From: Deltaproteobacteria bacterium
GTDB lineage: Bacteria; Desulfobacterota; BSN033; UBA1163
NCBI GenBank assembly: GCA_016875155.1
Contig: VGSD01000016.1
Coordinates: 1-14,063 of the forward strand
Direction: 5' to 3'
DNA length: 14,063 nt
The translations under genes were made by a program, and so were the position numbers. The notes beneath the pieces were generated by a model. The model was not told the DNA's origin, did no database searches, and worked only from the letters and a program-made list of their open reading frames with translations. This document shows, in pieces, positions 6,694 to 12,982 of this stretch; the stretch's first letter is position 1, and each line of letters starts with the position of its first letter.

Positions 6694-7208
6694 TTTTTCC
6701 CTTCCAGGTTAGGGATGAAGTCCTTCATCATGATTTGAGAAAGTTTCTTCAAGGTTTGAATGCCAAACCGGAAAGTCATTACCCCAAAAGTTATGGGAAG
6801 AATGATTAGTGGAATCCATGCAGGAATTCCAAGAAAGGTGGTCTGAGTCATCAGGGCTTCATTCCTTACAAATTTCGAGGCGGCAAAGCAGAGAAGAACG
6901 CAGGTAAAAAAGGAAAACAGGTGGGTGAGGATATCGGAAATTCTCTTTCCTCGAGTGGGCATCCATCGGGACAGGAAATCAATGTTGATATGCTTTCCCT
7001 CCCGGGTTGCGAGAGCAGCACCGATAAAACCTACCCAGAGGACCAGATTCCTGACCAGCGGATCTCCCCAGGCAAGACCCGTGGCAAAGACATTTCTGAG
7101 AATGATCTGCAAAAAAGCAATAAAAATCATGAATCCGAGGAGGAGGATGAGAAGAGCATATTCCACCCTGTCAAAGGTGCCATCCAGCTGTTCCAAGAGA
7201 CGCATCAT
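6690..7208 (-). CDS. dctQ: TRAP transporter small permease subunit DctQ
   Basis: The 172-aa product has four membrane helices, as expected for DctQ. The family signature is clear in LAWGDPLVRNLVLWVGFIGAALATREGKHINIDFL. It pairs with DctM in the inner membrane and helps dock the periplasmic binding protein. The start is ATGATG at 7208-7203. The first ATG overlaps the dctP stop as ATGA (7205-7208), and the 3' end overlaps dctM in the same way, so the three genes are translationally coupled. Confidence 0.93.
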   Translation of the reverse strand: MMRLLEQLDGTFDRVEYALLILLLGFMIFIAFLQIILRNVFATGLAWGDPLVRNLVLWVGFIGAALATREGKHINIDFLSRWMPTRGKRISDILTHLFSFFTCVLLCFAASKFVRNEALMTQTTFLGIPAWIPLIILPITFGVMTFRFGIQTLKKLSQIMMKDFIPNLEGKK

Positions 7209-8218
7209 TTTCTACCCATGCGATAGTTGTCGAGGTGGATTTTTACTTCATTCAGCACTTTTTTGGAAAAGGATTGGGTTCCGACTTTCTCCATCGCCCT
7301 TTCAGAGAGTTTTTTGAACTCCTCAATTTGACCCTGAGATGGAGTGATCACCTTGATTCCATGTTTCATCATCACCTTGATGGCGTCACGGTTTTCGCTC
7401 CGGGTAACCCCTTTCAATTGGAGGAGGTGCCGATTGAAACTTTCAAGTAGCACGGTTTGGTAAGGAAGAGGGATTCGCCTGAAGGTCTCTCTATGGATCA
7501 CCACGGCACCGATCAGATAGGACAGTGGGACATCTGAGATGTATTTTATCTTTGTAAACCATTGGAGAGAGATGGCTCCTGTCGGTGGGGCATAGACAAC
7601 GTCTACCAATCCGGTTTGAAGGCCTAACAGAACATCAGGAACCGAGAGCGGAATGGTGGAGATCCCAGCTTCGTCAAAGATGGCTTTGGACATGGGCGAT
7701 TCTTCCCAGATCCAGACCTTAGTCTTTTTGAGGTCAGCCACACTGGATACAGGAGAGTTTGACATAAGGTAAACGAATCCTGCTTCGGACCACCCCAGGA
7801 TGGTGTGCCCATTATCCTCAAAACCCTTTCTGAAAAAACCATCCATCTTTGTCAGAATATAATCAGCCTCTTCATAGGTTTGGAAGAGAAAAGGAACTTG
7901 AAAGACTTCGATCTCCTTAAAGAGCGGAGAAAGTCCCCCCGCAGTAAAGGCCGCACCGTGGATCTGGCCGATACGCATCTTACGGAGCATGTCCATTTCG
8001 TCTCCTAGGACACCGGAATGATATATTCTAAACTGAACCCGGTTCTCCGTCTTTTTTATGGTTTCTGCATTTATTGCATTGAGTGTCTTTATCCATGAGC
8101 TTCCCTCCGGAGCCAGGGTTCCTATTTTGATCGTCAGGACCTTTTCCGAAGCAATGGCCGGTTGAATAAGGAAAAGGATTGCAAACAGGGCAAATCCTGG
8201 AATCTTCAGGGTTTTCAT
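7205..8218 (-). CDS. dctP: TRAP transporter periplasmic binding protein DctP (TPAT type)
   Basis: Translation probably starts at the ATG at 8216-8218, 6 nt after AGGAGA. The in-frame ATG at 8236 lies inside the tatT end and lacks such a site. The 337-aa product begins with a Sec signal peptide (MKTLKIPGFALFAILFLIQPAIAS, cleavage near residue 23-24) and then the DctP fold (TIKIGTLAPEGSSWIK, GVLGDEMDMLRKMRIGQIHG, VPFLFQTYEEADYI). At the usual substrate Arg position (typically LKGLKIRV) the protein reads DLKKTKVWIWEESP, so Trp169 stands where Arg is expected. This points to a non-classical, perhaps hydrophobic, ligand. The stop overlaps the start of dctQ. Partners are TatT upstream and DctQM downstream. 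Confidence 0.9.
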   Translation of the reverse strand: MKTLKIPGFALFAILFLIQPAIASEKVLTIKIGTLAPEGSSWIKTLNAINAETIKKTENRVQFRIYHSGVLGDEMDMLRKMRIGQIHGAAFTAGGLSPLFKEIEVFQVPFLFQTYEEADYILTKMDGFFRKGFEDNGHTILGWSEAGFVYLMSNSPVSSVADLKKTKVWIWEESPMSKAIFDEAGISTIPLSVPDVLLGLQTGLVDVVYAPPTGAISLQWFTKIKYISDVPLSYLIGAVVIHRETFRRIPLPYQTVLLESFNRHLLQLKGVTRSENRDAIKVMMKHGIKVITPSQGQIEEFKKLSERAMEKVGTQSFSKKVLNEVKIHLDNYRMGRK

Positions 8219-8224
8219 ACTTTT

Positions 8225-8230
8225 TCTCCT
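8225..8230 (-). promoter_or_regulatory. Shine-Dalgarno site setting the dctP start
   Basis: On the minus strand AGGAGA lies 6 nt ahead of the ATG at 8218 and overlaps the stop codon of tatT (8229-8231). It favours the shorter DctP start and implies coupling between tatT and dctP. Confidence 0.7.
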
Positions 8231-9098
8231 ATTCAAAGAATTCCTCTACCCTCCTGAGAAGCTCTTTTGCCCTCTTTTGGGCAACGGCATTGAGAAGGGT
8301 CAGCTCGGGGAGAACATCAACCGGGGTCTCAAGAACTTTTCCGAGGGTGGAGGTGAATAGATCTCGGTCTTGAGCCTTTCGGGCATAATGTTCAGCATAA
8401 TAGATATAAGCCATTAGAAATTTTCCCTTTCCAAGGTCGAGGGCCTTGAAAAAATGTTCTCGAGATTTTTTTAGGTCTCCACCCAAAGCTTTCGGTCTGG
8501 AGGCATGCCAGACCCCCATGAAGAGATGGGAGCCACCATAGTAAAAACCCTCATCGAGTTCGAGGACCCTCTGTATCATCTGCTCTACCCTCGGTAGCGC
8601 GGCCATAGCTTCCATGGAATCGAGATTGAAACTGATCCAGCTTCCCCAGCAGGTTGCAGTCCAGAAGAGATTGGGAACCTCTTTCTTCCCAAAGCGCTTC
8701 AGCTCTTCCTTAAAATCATCAAAAGGCTTATTGATGGGATCTTTAAACCCTCTCTTCTCCAGAGACCTCAGAGCATAATCCTTTGCCCTTCTATAAAGTT
8801 CTCTGGCATAGTCGTCATCCTCCGTAAAAATGGATGCAAAAGAGGAATAGCCTTGGGCAGCGGCAAGAAGCAGCCGCTCATTACCTGGCCAAGCCTCGAT
8901 CATGCCATCCATCAGCATCAGGTAGGCTGGCATCCCTTCCCGGATCACCCTCAGGTCGGATTGTTTATAAGCGGATTTTGCCACCTCTTCCAATAATGTT
9001 GCTGCAGAACCAACCGTCAGCTTTTTGCTCGGAAGACAAGCCGCTGGAAAGGAGAGGAGAAGCAAGACAAGAAAGATCCATCTCAGAGATGAATTCAT
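8229..9098 (-). CDS. tatT: TatT-like TPR lipoprotein of a TPAT/TRAP transporter
   Basis: The 289-aa product matches the TRAP transporter T-component family (TatT, Treponema Tp0956 type). Recognisable segments are MLMDGMIEAWPGNERLLLAAAQGYSSFA, FWTATCWGSWISFNLDSMEAMAALPRVEQMI, GSHLFMGVWHASRPKALGGDLKKSREHFFKAL and MAYIYYAEHYA. These build TPR-like helical pairs that in Tp0956 form a ring binding the DctP-type protein. The N-terminus has a hydrophobic signal and Cys21 in SFPAAC. This looks like a lipoprotein cysteine, although Pro at -3 is not canonical. The protein would be lipid-anchored in the periplasm. It is the first gene of the operon, with a GAGGG Shine-Dalgarno (9106-9110) and a good promoter about 50 nt upstream. 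Confidence 0.88.
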   Translation of the reverse strand: MNSSLRWIFLVLLLLSFPAACLPSKKLTVGSAATLLEEVAKSAYKQSDLRVIREGMPAYLMLMDGMIEAWPGNERLLLAAAQGYSSFASIFTEDDDYARELYRRAKDYALRSLEKRGFKDPINKPFDDFKEELKRFGKKEVPNLFWTATCWGSWISFNLDSMEAMAALPRVEQMIQRVLELDEGFYYGGSHLFMGVWHASRPKALGGDLKKSREHFFKALDLGKGKFLMAYIYYAEHYARKAQDRDLFTSTLGKVLETPVDVLPELTLLNAVAQKRAKELLRRVEEFFE

Positions 9099-9145
9099 CT
9101 ATTGTCCCTCGAGAATCAGAAAAGTTTCCAAGGATCTCAAGTAAA

Positions 9146-9174
9146 AATATATTTATAAAACCGGAAGTTGTCAA
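9146..9174 (-). promoter_or_regulatory. Sigma-70 promoter of the tatT-dctPQM operon
   Basis: Read on the minus strand, TTGACA (9174-9169) is separated by 17 bp from TATATT (9151-9146). That is a perfect -35 and a 5/6 -10 at the ideal spacing. Transcription would begin near 9139, giving a leader of about 40 nt before the tatT ATG. Confidence 0.75.
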
Positions 9175-9191
9175 ATATTTAAATTGAGAGC

Positions 9192-9276
9192 TCTGAAAAA
9201 CTGCTTTTCGCTCTATGATTTCACACCTGCCTGCCGCAGGCAGGGATGTAATCAGAGGCTTCTGGGCTTTTTCAGA
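9192..9276. repeat. Imperfect long palindrome between the divergent promoters
   Basis: Outer arms TCTGAAAAA (9192-9200) and TTTTTCAGA (9268-9276) are exact complements. The centre is CCTGCCTGC / GCAGGCAGG (9226-9234 and 9236-9244). The arms between them are partly complementary (for example the GATT/AATC pair at about 9218-9221 and 9249-9252). It resembles a small MITE or REP-like unit. It shares its CCTGCCT/AGGCAGG type core with 4196-4215. Confidence 0.65.
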
Positions 9277-9309
9277 AATCTCCAATCTGATGTTTATCTT
9301 CTTTTCGTC

Positions 9310-9338
9310 TTGACAAAAAAAAGACAAATGATAAAAAT
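9310..9338 (+). promoter_or_regulatory. Possible sigma-70 promoter of the fabF-like gene
   Basis: TTGACA (9310-9315) is a perfect -35. With 17-bp spacing the -10 is AAAAAT (9333-9338), a 4/6 match. The start site would be near 9345, just before the ATG at 9361, which excludes translation from the far upstream codons of the same open frame. Confidence 0.5.
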
Positions 9339-9360
9339 AGGAAAAAGTTCTCGAAAGGAG

Positions 9361-10695
9361 ATGGATTTGGGAAATCACAAAAGGCGTGTGGTCGTCACAG
9401 GGATAGGGCCAGTCACACCCATCGGGATCGGAAAAGAGGCTTACTGGCAGAGCCTGATTTCAGGAACCCAATCATTTAAACGAATTGAGTTTCCGAATCG
9501 CGATATGAATCAATACCGCTGTCGGATCGGAGCTCCCATCGAAGGATTTGACCTCAGTCATTATGTGGAGAGGTCGAAACATTCTAAATATTTCGGAAGA
9601 ACCTCGCAGTTTGCCATTGCAGCCACAAAGCTTGCTCTTGAGGATGCGGGCATCCGGGTTGAAAAGAGTGCATCCGGAACAGATCATTCACACGAGCAGA
9701 AAAACGAATATGAACTTAAGGAAATAGATCCGTTTCGGGTAGGAGTGATCCTCGGGGTGAGTGTGGAGTCTATGGAGATACTGGAACATTATCATGAACG
9801 TTTTTTAGCGAGGGGAACGCGGGGAATCTCTCCTTTTGCCTTGCCTAATATCTACCTGAGTGCCATTACTTCCCACGTCGCACAATATTTTTCGATCCGG
9901 GGAACTTCATTTGCCCTCTCAACGGCCTGCGCTTCAGCCACGCATGCCATGAGCAATAGTTTTCTTCAGATCCAGGGGGGCATGGAAGATGTTGTGGTGA
10001 CCGGCGGTTCAGATGCTTGCCTCACCCCTTATGTTTTTGGCGGGTTTGATGTCCTGAGGGCGATGTCCACCAGAAATGATGAACCCCAACGCGCATGCCG
10101 GCCCTTTGACAGAGAGCGGGACGGTTTTGTCATGGCTGAAGGAGCAGGGGCGCTTGTCTTCGAAGAGATGGAGCATGCGCAGAGAAGAGGGGTCCATATC
10201 TATGGAGAGGTGATGGGAATCGGAATGACAGCGGATGCTTTTCACCTAACCGAACCTGATCCGGATGGGAAGGCATTGGGAAAGGCGGTTCGCGATAGTC
10301 TTCTCATGGCAGGTATTCCTCCGGAAGAGGTCGATTATATCAATCCTCACGGGACATCCACTCCGCTCAATGACAAAGTGGAGACGAGGATGATCAAAGA
10401 GGTCTTCGGGAAGAAGGCCTACGAAATTCCCATCAGTTCAACCAAATCGATCACCGGCCATCTTCTGGGAGCAGCAGGAGGGGTCGAAGCCATTGCCACT
10501 CTATTGACGATTGAAAGGGGAATCATCCATCCCACCCTCAACTACGAATTTCCAGACCCAGAATGTGATCTGGACTATGTTCCCAACGAAGCCCGGAAGA
10601 AGGACGTGAGGATAGGACTTTCGATCTCCGCTGGCTTTGGAGGAGTCAATAGCACCATCCTGATTAAGCGATTTGAAGATTCTGGTTCTTCATAA
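9361..10695 (+). CDS. fabF: 3-oxoacyl-[ACP] synthase II (FabF-like KAS)
   Basis: This 444-aa condensing enzyme elongates acyl-ACP with malonyl-ACP in type II fatty acid or polyketide synthesis in the cytoplasm. The thiolase-fold triad is complete: Cys190 (STACASATHA), His330 (NPHGTSTPLND) and His367 (SITGHLLGAAGG), with Lys362 in STKS and the closing GFGGVN loop. It is longer than ordinary FabF (about 412) because of a polar stretch at about 102-123 (EKSASGTDHSHEQKNEYELKEID). The frame is open back to 9184, but the promoter candidate and the conserved RRVVVTGIGPVTPIG onset favour 9361. A TTG at 9367 has better spacing to GAAAGGAG (9353-9360) and is an alternative. No fab cluster partners (acpP, fabG) adjoin it, so a special role is possible. 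Confidence 0.88.
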   Translation: MDLGNHKRRVVVTGIGPVTPIGIGKEAYWQSLISGTQSFKRIEFPNRDMNQYRCRIGAPIEGFDLSHYVERSKHSKYFGRTSQFAIAATKLALEDAGIRVEKSASGTDHSHEQKNEYELKEIDPFRVGVILGVSVESMEILEHYHERFLARGTRGISPFALPNIYLSAITSHVAQYFSIRGTSFALSTACASATHAMSNSFLQIQGGMEDVVVTGGSDACLTPYVFGGFDVLRAMSTRNDEPQRACRPFDRERDGFVMAEGAGALVFEEMEHAQRRGVHIYGEVMGIGMTADAFHLTEPDPDGKALGKAVRDSLLMAGIPPEEVDYINPHGTSTPLNDKVETRMIKEVFGKKAYEIPISSTKSITGHLLGAAGGVEAIATLLTIERGIIHPTLNYEFPDPECDLDYVPNEARKKDVRIGLSISAGFGGVNSTILIKRFEDSGSS

Positions 10696-10716
10696 TCTTG
10701 TATTTTCTCCTTTGTA

Positions 10717-10848
10717 GATTGACCCTTTCGACGATGCACCTTTACCCTTTTAATTCCGCTCAGGGTCAATCCTGAGTCTTCGGTATCCACTAAAGAAAAT
10801 GGTCAGCTCTGGTCTTCAAACCGAAGAGTCGAAGGATTGACACCCCTG
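10717..10848. repeat. Interlocking inverted repeats around GATTGACCCT
   Basis: GATTGACCCT (10717-10726) is the exact reverse complement of AGGGTCAATC (10762-10771). The latter, continued to 10783 (CCTGAGTCTTCGG), is in turn imperfectly complementary to 10821-10848 (CCGAAGAGTC, then AAGGATTGACACCCCT). Three related copies in alternating orientation therefore occupy about 130 bp. The last contains the -35 hexamer of the promoter at 10837. They could be operator copies or remnants of a repeat. Confidence 0.55.
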
Positions 10849-10864
10849 ACAGAAGGTATATAAT
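10837..10864 (+). promoter_or_regulatory. Consensus sigma-70 promoter upstream of the histidine kinase
   Basis: TTGACA (10837-10842), a 16-bp spacer and TATAAT (10859-10864) give a 12/12 hexamer match. Transcription would start near 10871 and run through the palindromic element into the kinase gene at 11095. It is the strongest promoter-like sequence seen in the window. Confidence 0.75.
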
Positions 10865-10888
10865 ATTGCATAGAAAATAAAGGTCTAA

Positions 10889-11007
10889 GGGTAAGGGTAA
10901 CGAGGCCCGTATCGTTAATAAAAGGTTACGGTTGTGGTCTATTAATTCTTTACACCTAACCGTAACCGTTTAACGATTTACGAAACGGGCATCGTAACCG
11001 TAACCGA
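10889..11007. repeat. Long imperfect palindromic element (about 120 bp)
   Basis: The left arm (10889-10938) holds GGTAAGGGTAACGAGGCCCGTATCG-type sequence and then GGTTACGGTT. The right arm (10955-11007) is its near reverse complement: AACCGTAACC, then CGAAACGGGCATCGTAACC. The centre of about 16 nt is AT-rich. As RNA it would fold into one long hairpin. It may be a MITE-like intergenic repeat or a regulatory leader. The repeated unit GTAACCGTAACC gives it a low-complexity look. Arm boundaries are approximate. Confidence 0.65.
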
Positions 11008-11094
11008 AATCTAAGAACCTGATCAATTTTCATGGTTCGATAGCGACGGTCCGTCATAAAGGATTGCTGAGGGTTTTTAATAGCCGGTAAAGAG

Positions 11095-12912
11095 ATGGTT
11101 CCTTATCAGATAGACCAGGAATTGATCGAAGCGATCGTCGTTCAATTAAAGGAGAAAGGGTGCGACCTCTCCCATGACGAAGTGTCCATGGTGGTCAATC
11201 TGATCAAGGAGAAGGCAATCTTTCATTATATTGATCAGGTGATTCATCAGGCCGACACTATTCTCGACATCAATCCTTCCCTTACGGAAAAGGAAATCCT
11301 CGAGGCCCTGGCCAGAAATGTCGTGGAGTTTCTCAGGGCGGAAGCCGCGAGCATTCGAATCTATAACCCGAGGAAAGAAGAGATGGTCTCTTTTGGATCG
11401 TATCCCAGGGAGAGTGAAAACCGTGAGGCGGCCATTCCCTTTGAAGATACGATTGCCGGCGATGTGGTGAAAAACCGAAGGAGTTACATTATTCCGAGCA
11501 TCCTAAAAGAGGAGAGGTATAAGGACAAGGAGAAGGTTGAGAAGTACGGCATCCATTCGATGCTGGCCCTTCCGATCTCGATTCCCCGCTTCTCCCTGAA
11601 AGATGTGGATACCGAAGGGTGCCTCCAGATTTATTTTAAAGAAGACGAAAAAATATTCACTCCACTGGAGGTCAGAATTGCAGAGATGCTGGCTAAGAGA
11701 GTGAGCTATGTCATCGCTCGCAAGCGGATCATGGGCCTCCAGAAACTCAGCACAACCAAAGACAGGATTGTGGAACAGATCTTTCTGAAGCTCGGCAAGC
11801 GGGGAGGGGTGAAGATGAAGGAAGTCTTCAATCTGGTCATCCCCGAATTAGCCGATATCATGAGGATCCAACGATGCTCCCTCTTCTCCGTGATGGAGGA
11901 CCGCCAGCATGTCGTTTTGGAGGCGGGATTTCCAGAGGTCCACCACGGAATCGGCAAGATTTTTGAGGTGGAAGAATCGCCCTATATTCACACCATCGTA
12001 GACCAGACAGGCCCATTCGGTGATTTTGAAAATGAGAAGGTCTACCCAACTTACGTTCACATCCTCAATCCACAGAAGAGCCATCTCCTTCCATTAGACC
12101 TGAAGCGGTTTCTCGAAATTCAGCAGATTCACTCCGTGCTCTATATTCCGCTGATGGTCAATGGAAAGGTTCAATATTTTTTAACCTTCGATGCTCAGGC
12201 CCAGCATCCGGGATTTACGGATGAGGAGATCGAGATTTTTGCCCTTTTCGGGAAGGAGTTGATGAAAGGATTGAGGCTGGAGAAGATGGATGATATCCTC
12301 CACGATTTTAAAAATCCGGCCATTGCAGCAGCCGGATTTGCCAAACGCGTTCAAAAGATACTGAACGATGGAGAGTATCCCGCTAAGAAAGATCGGGTCG
12401 AACAGGCCCTCGAGATCATCCTGAAAGAGACATCCCGCATTCAGGAATTGGCTTTAACCCTCCATGGCGAGGGAAGAGAAGAGGTGGTTGACCTTTCAGA
12501 GAAACTGAAGAAGAGGGCGATGATCAACGAGGAGAGCCTGCTCGAGTTGAAACGGGACAATATCCGTATGTACGAAGGTGCATTGGAGTCTCCCTTATGG
12601 ATTCGATGTTATCCACTCCATATCGAGAGGGTTCTGGATAATCTCCTCAACAATGCCTCTAACGCTATACCCGAGGAAGGAGGGAATCTCTCCATATGCT
12701 CTTATCAGAAGGATGGATGGGCGGTCGCAGAGATCTCGAATACCGGTCAGATTTCCGAAGAGGATAAAGAACGATACCTCCTTGGCGAAGGAAAGGGCAG
12801 GGGACTTCATATCACCACCCGCCTCGTCAAACGGATGGGAGGAAAGATGGAGATGGAATCCGGAGAAGGCCAGACCACCTTTCGGGTTATGTTTCCTCGT
12901 GTTGAAGAATAA
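11095..12912 (+). CDS. Cytosolic GAF-domain sensor histidine kinase
   Basis: The 605-aa protein has no signal peptide or membrane span. Residues 1-50 are a helical lead. A first GAF domain covers about 55-205 (EILEALARNVVEFLRAEAASIRIYN to LEVRIAEMLAKRVSYV). A second covers about 235-390 (FNLVIPELADIMRIQRCSLFSV to DEEIEIFALFGKEL). The dimerisation/phosphoacceptor region follows with His403 in ILHDFKNPAIAAAGFAKR. The ATPase part has an N box (N516LLNNASNA), a G1 box EISN549TG where Asn replaces the usual Asp of DxGxG, and a G2 box GKGRGLHITTRLVKRMGG at about 566-582. It would autophosphorylate in response to a small ligand or redox cue bound by the GAF domains. No response regulator is adjacent. 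A consensus promoter lies about 220 nt upstream. Confidence 0.87.
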   Translation: MVPYQIDQELIEAIVVQLKEKGCDLSHDEVSMVVNLIKEKAIFHYIDQVIHQADTILDINPSLTEKEILEALARNVVEFLRAEAASIRIYNPRKEEMVSFGSYPRESENREAAIPFEDTIAGDVVKNRRSYIIPSILKEERYKDKEKVEKYGIHSMLALPISIPRFSLKDVDTEGCLQIYFKEDEKIFTPLEVRIAEMLAKRVSYVIARKRIMGLQKLSTTKDRIVEQIFLKLGKRGGVKMKEVFNLVIPELADIMRIQRCSLFSVMEDRQHVVLEAGFPEVHHGIGKIFEVEESPYIHTIVDQTGPFGDFENEKVYPTYVHILNPQKSHLLPLDLKRFLEIQQIHSVLYIPLMVNGKVQYFLTFDAQAQHPGFTDEEIEIFALFGKELMKGLRLEKMDDILHDFKNPAIAAAGFAKRVQKILNDGEYPAKKDRVEQALEIILKETSRIQELALTLHGEGREEVVDLSEKLKKRAMINEESLLELKRDNIRMYEGALESPLWIRCYPLHIERVLDNLLNNASNAIPEEGGNLSICSYQKDGWAVAEISNTGQISEEDKERYLLGEGKGRGLHITTRLVKRMGGKMEMESGEGQTTFRVMFPRVEE

Positions 12913-12982
12913 ATTATCAAAGGACCTAATTGATAAATACCAAATTCCAAATCCCAAATAATATCTAAATCCCACTTTACAG
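12913..12982. other. Short A/C-rich intergenic repeat tract
   Basis: Between the kinase stop and the next ATG lies a tract with repeated CCAAATTCC, CAAATCCC and AAATCCC units (about 12940-12973). It has no terminator and no Shine-Dalgarno sequence. It looks like an imported or degenerate intergenic repeat and leaves the start signal of the following gene unexplained. Confidence 0.4.

Larger units (their letters stand above)
10696..11094. other. 400-bp intergenic region with promoter, inverted repeats and palindromic element
   Basis: No gene is supported here. From left to right it contains inverted repeats at 10717-10771 and 10762-10848, a consensus sigma-70 promoter at 10837-10864, and a palindromic element of about 120 bp at 10889-11007. 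A short dyad GACGG-T-CCGTC (11045-11055) follows, and then the kinase gene. The transcript leader would be about 220 nt and highly structured. Confidence 0.7.

Noticed and set aside
6224..6712. Plus-strand frame of 162 codons inside dctM and dctQ
   Set aside because: It is antisense to well-identified TRAP permease genes, with no ribosome site and no recognisable protein character.
8219..8236. Earlier in-frame ATG for DctP (six extra codons)
   Set aside because: The AGGAGA Shine-Dalgarno falls within these codons and is ideally spaced for the ATG at 8218, which also gives a normal signal peptide.
9184..9360. Upstream extension of the FabF-like protein
   Set aside because: The extra 59 codons translate the palindromic repeat and the promoter region, and homologous FabF proteins begin just before RRVVVTG.
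10889..11007. GTAACC repeats as a CRISPR array or iteron origin
   Set aside because: The units are inverted and imperfect, without regular spacers or flanking cas or replication genes. A palindromic element fits better.
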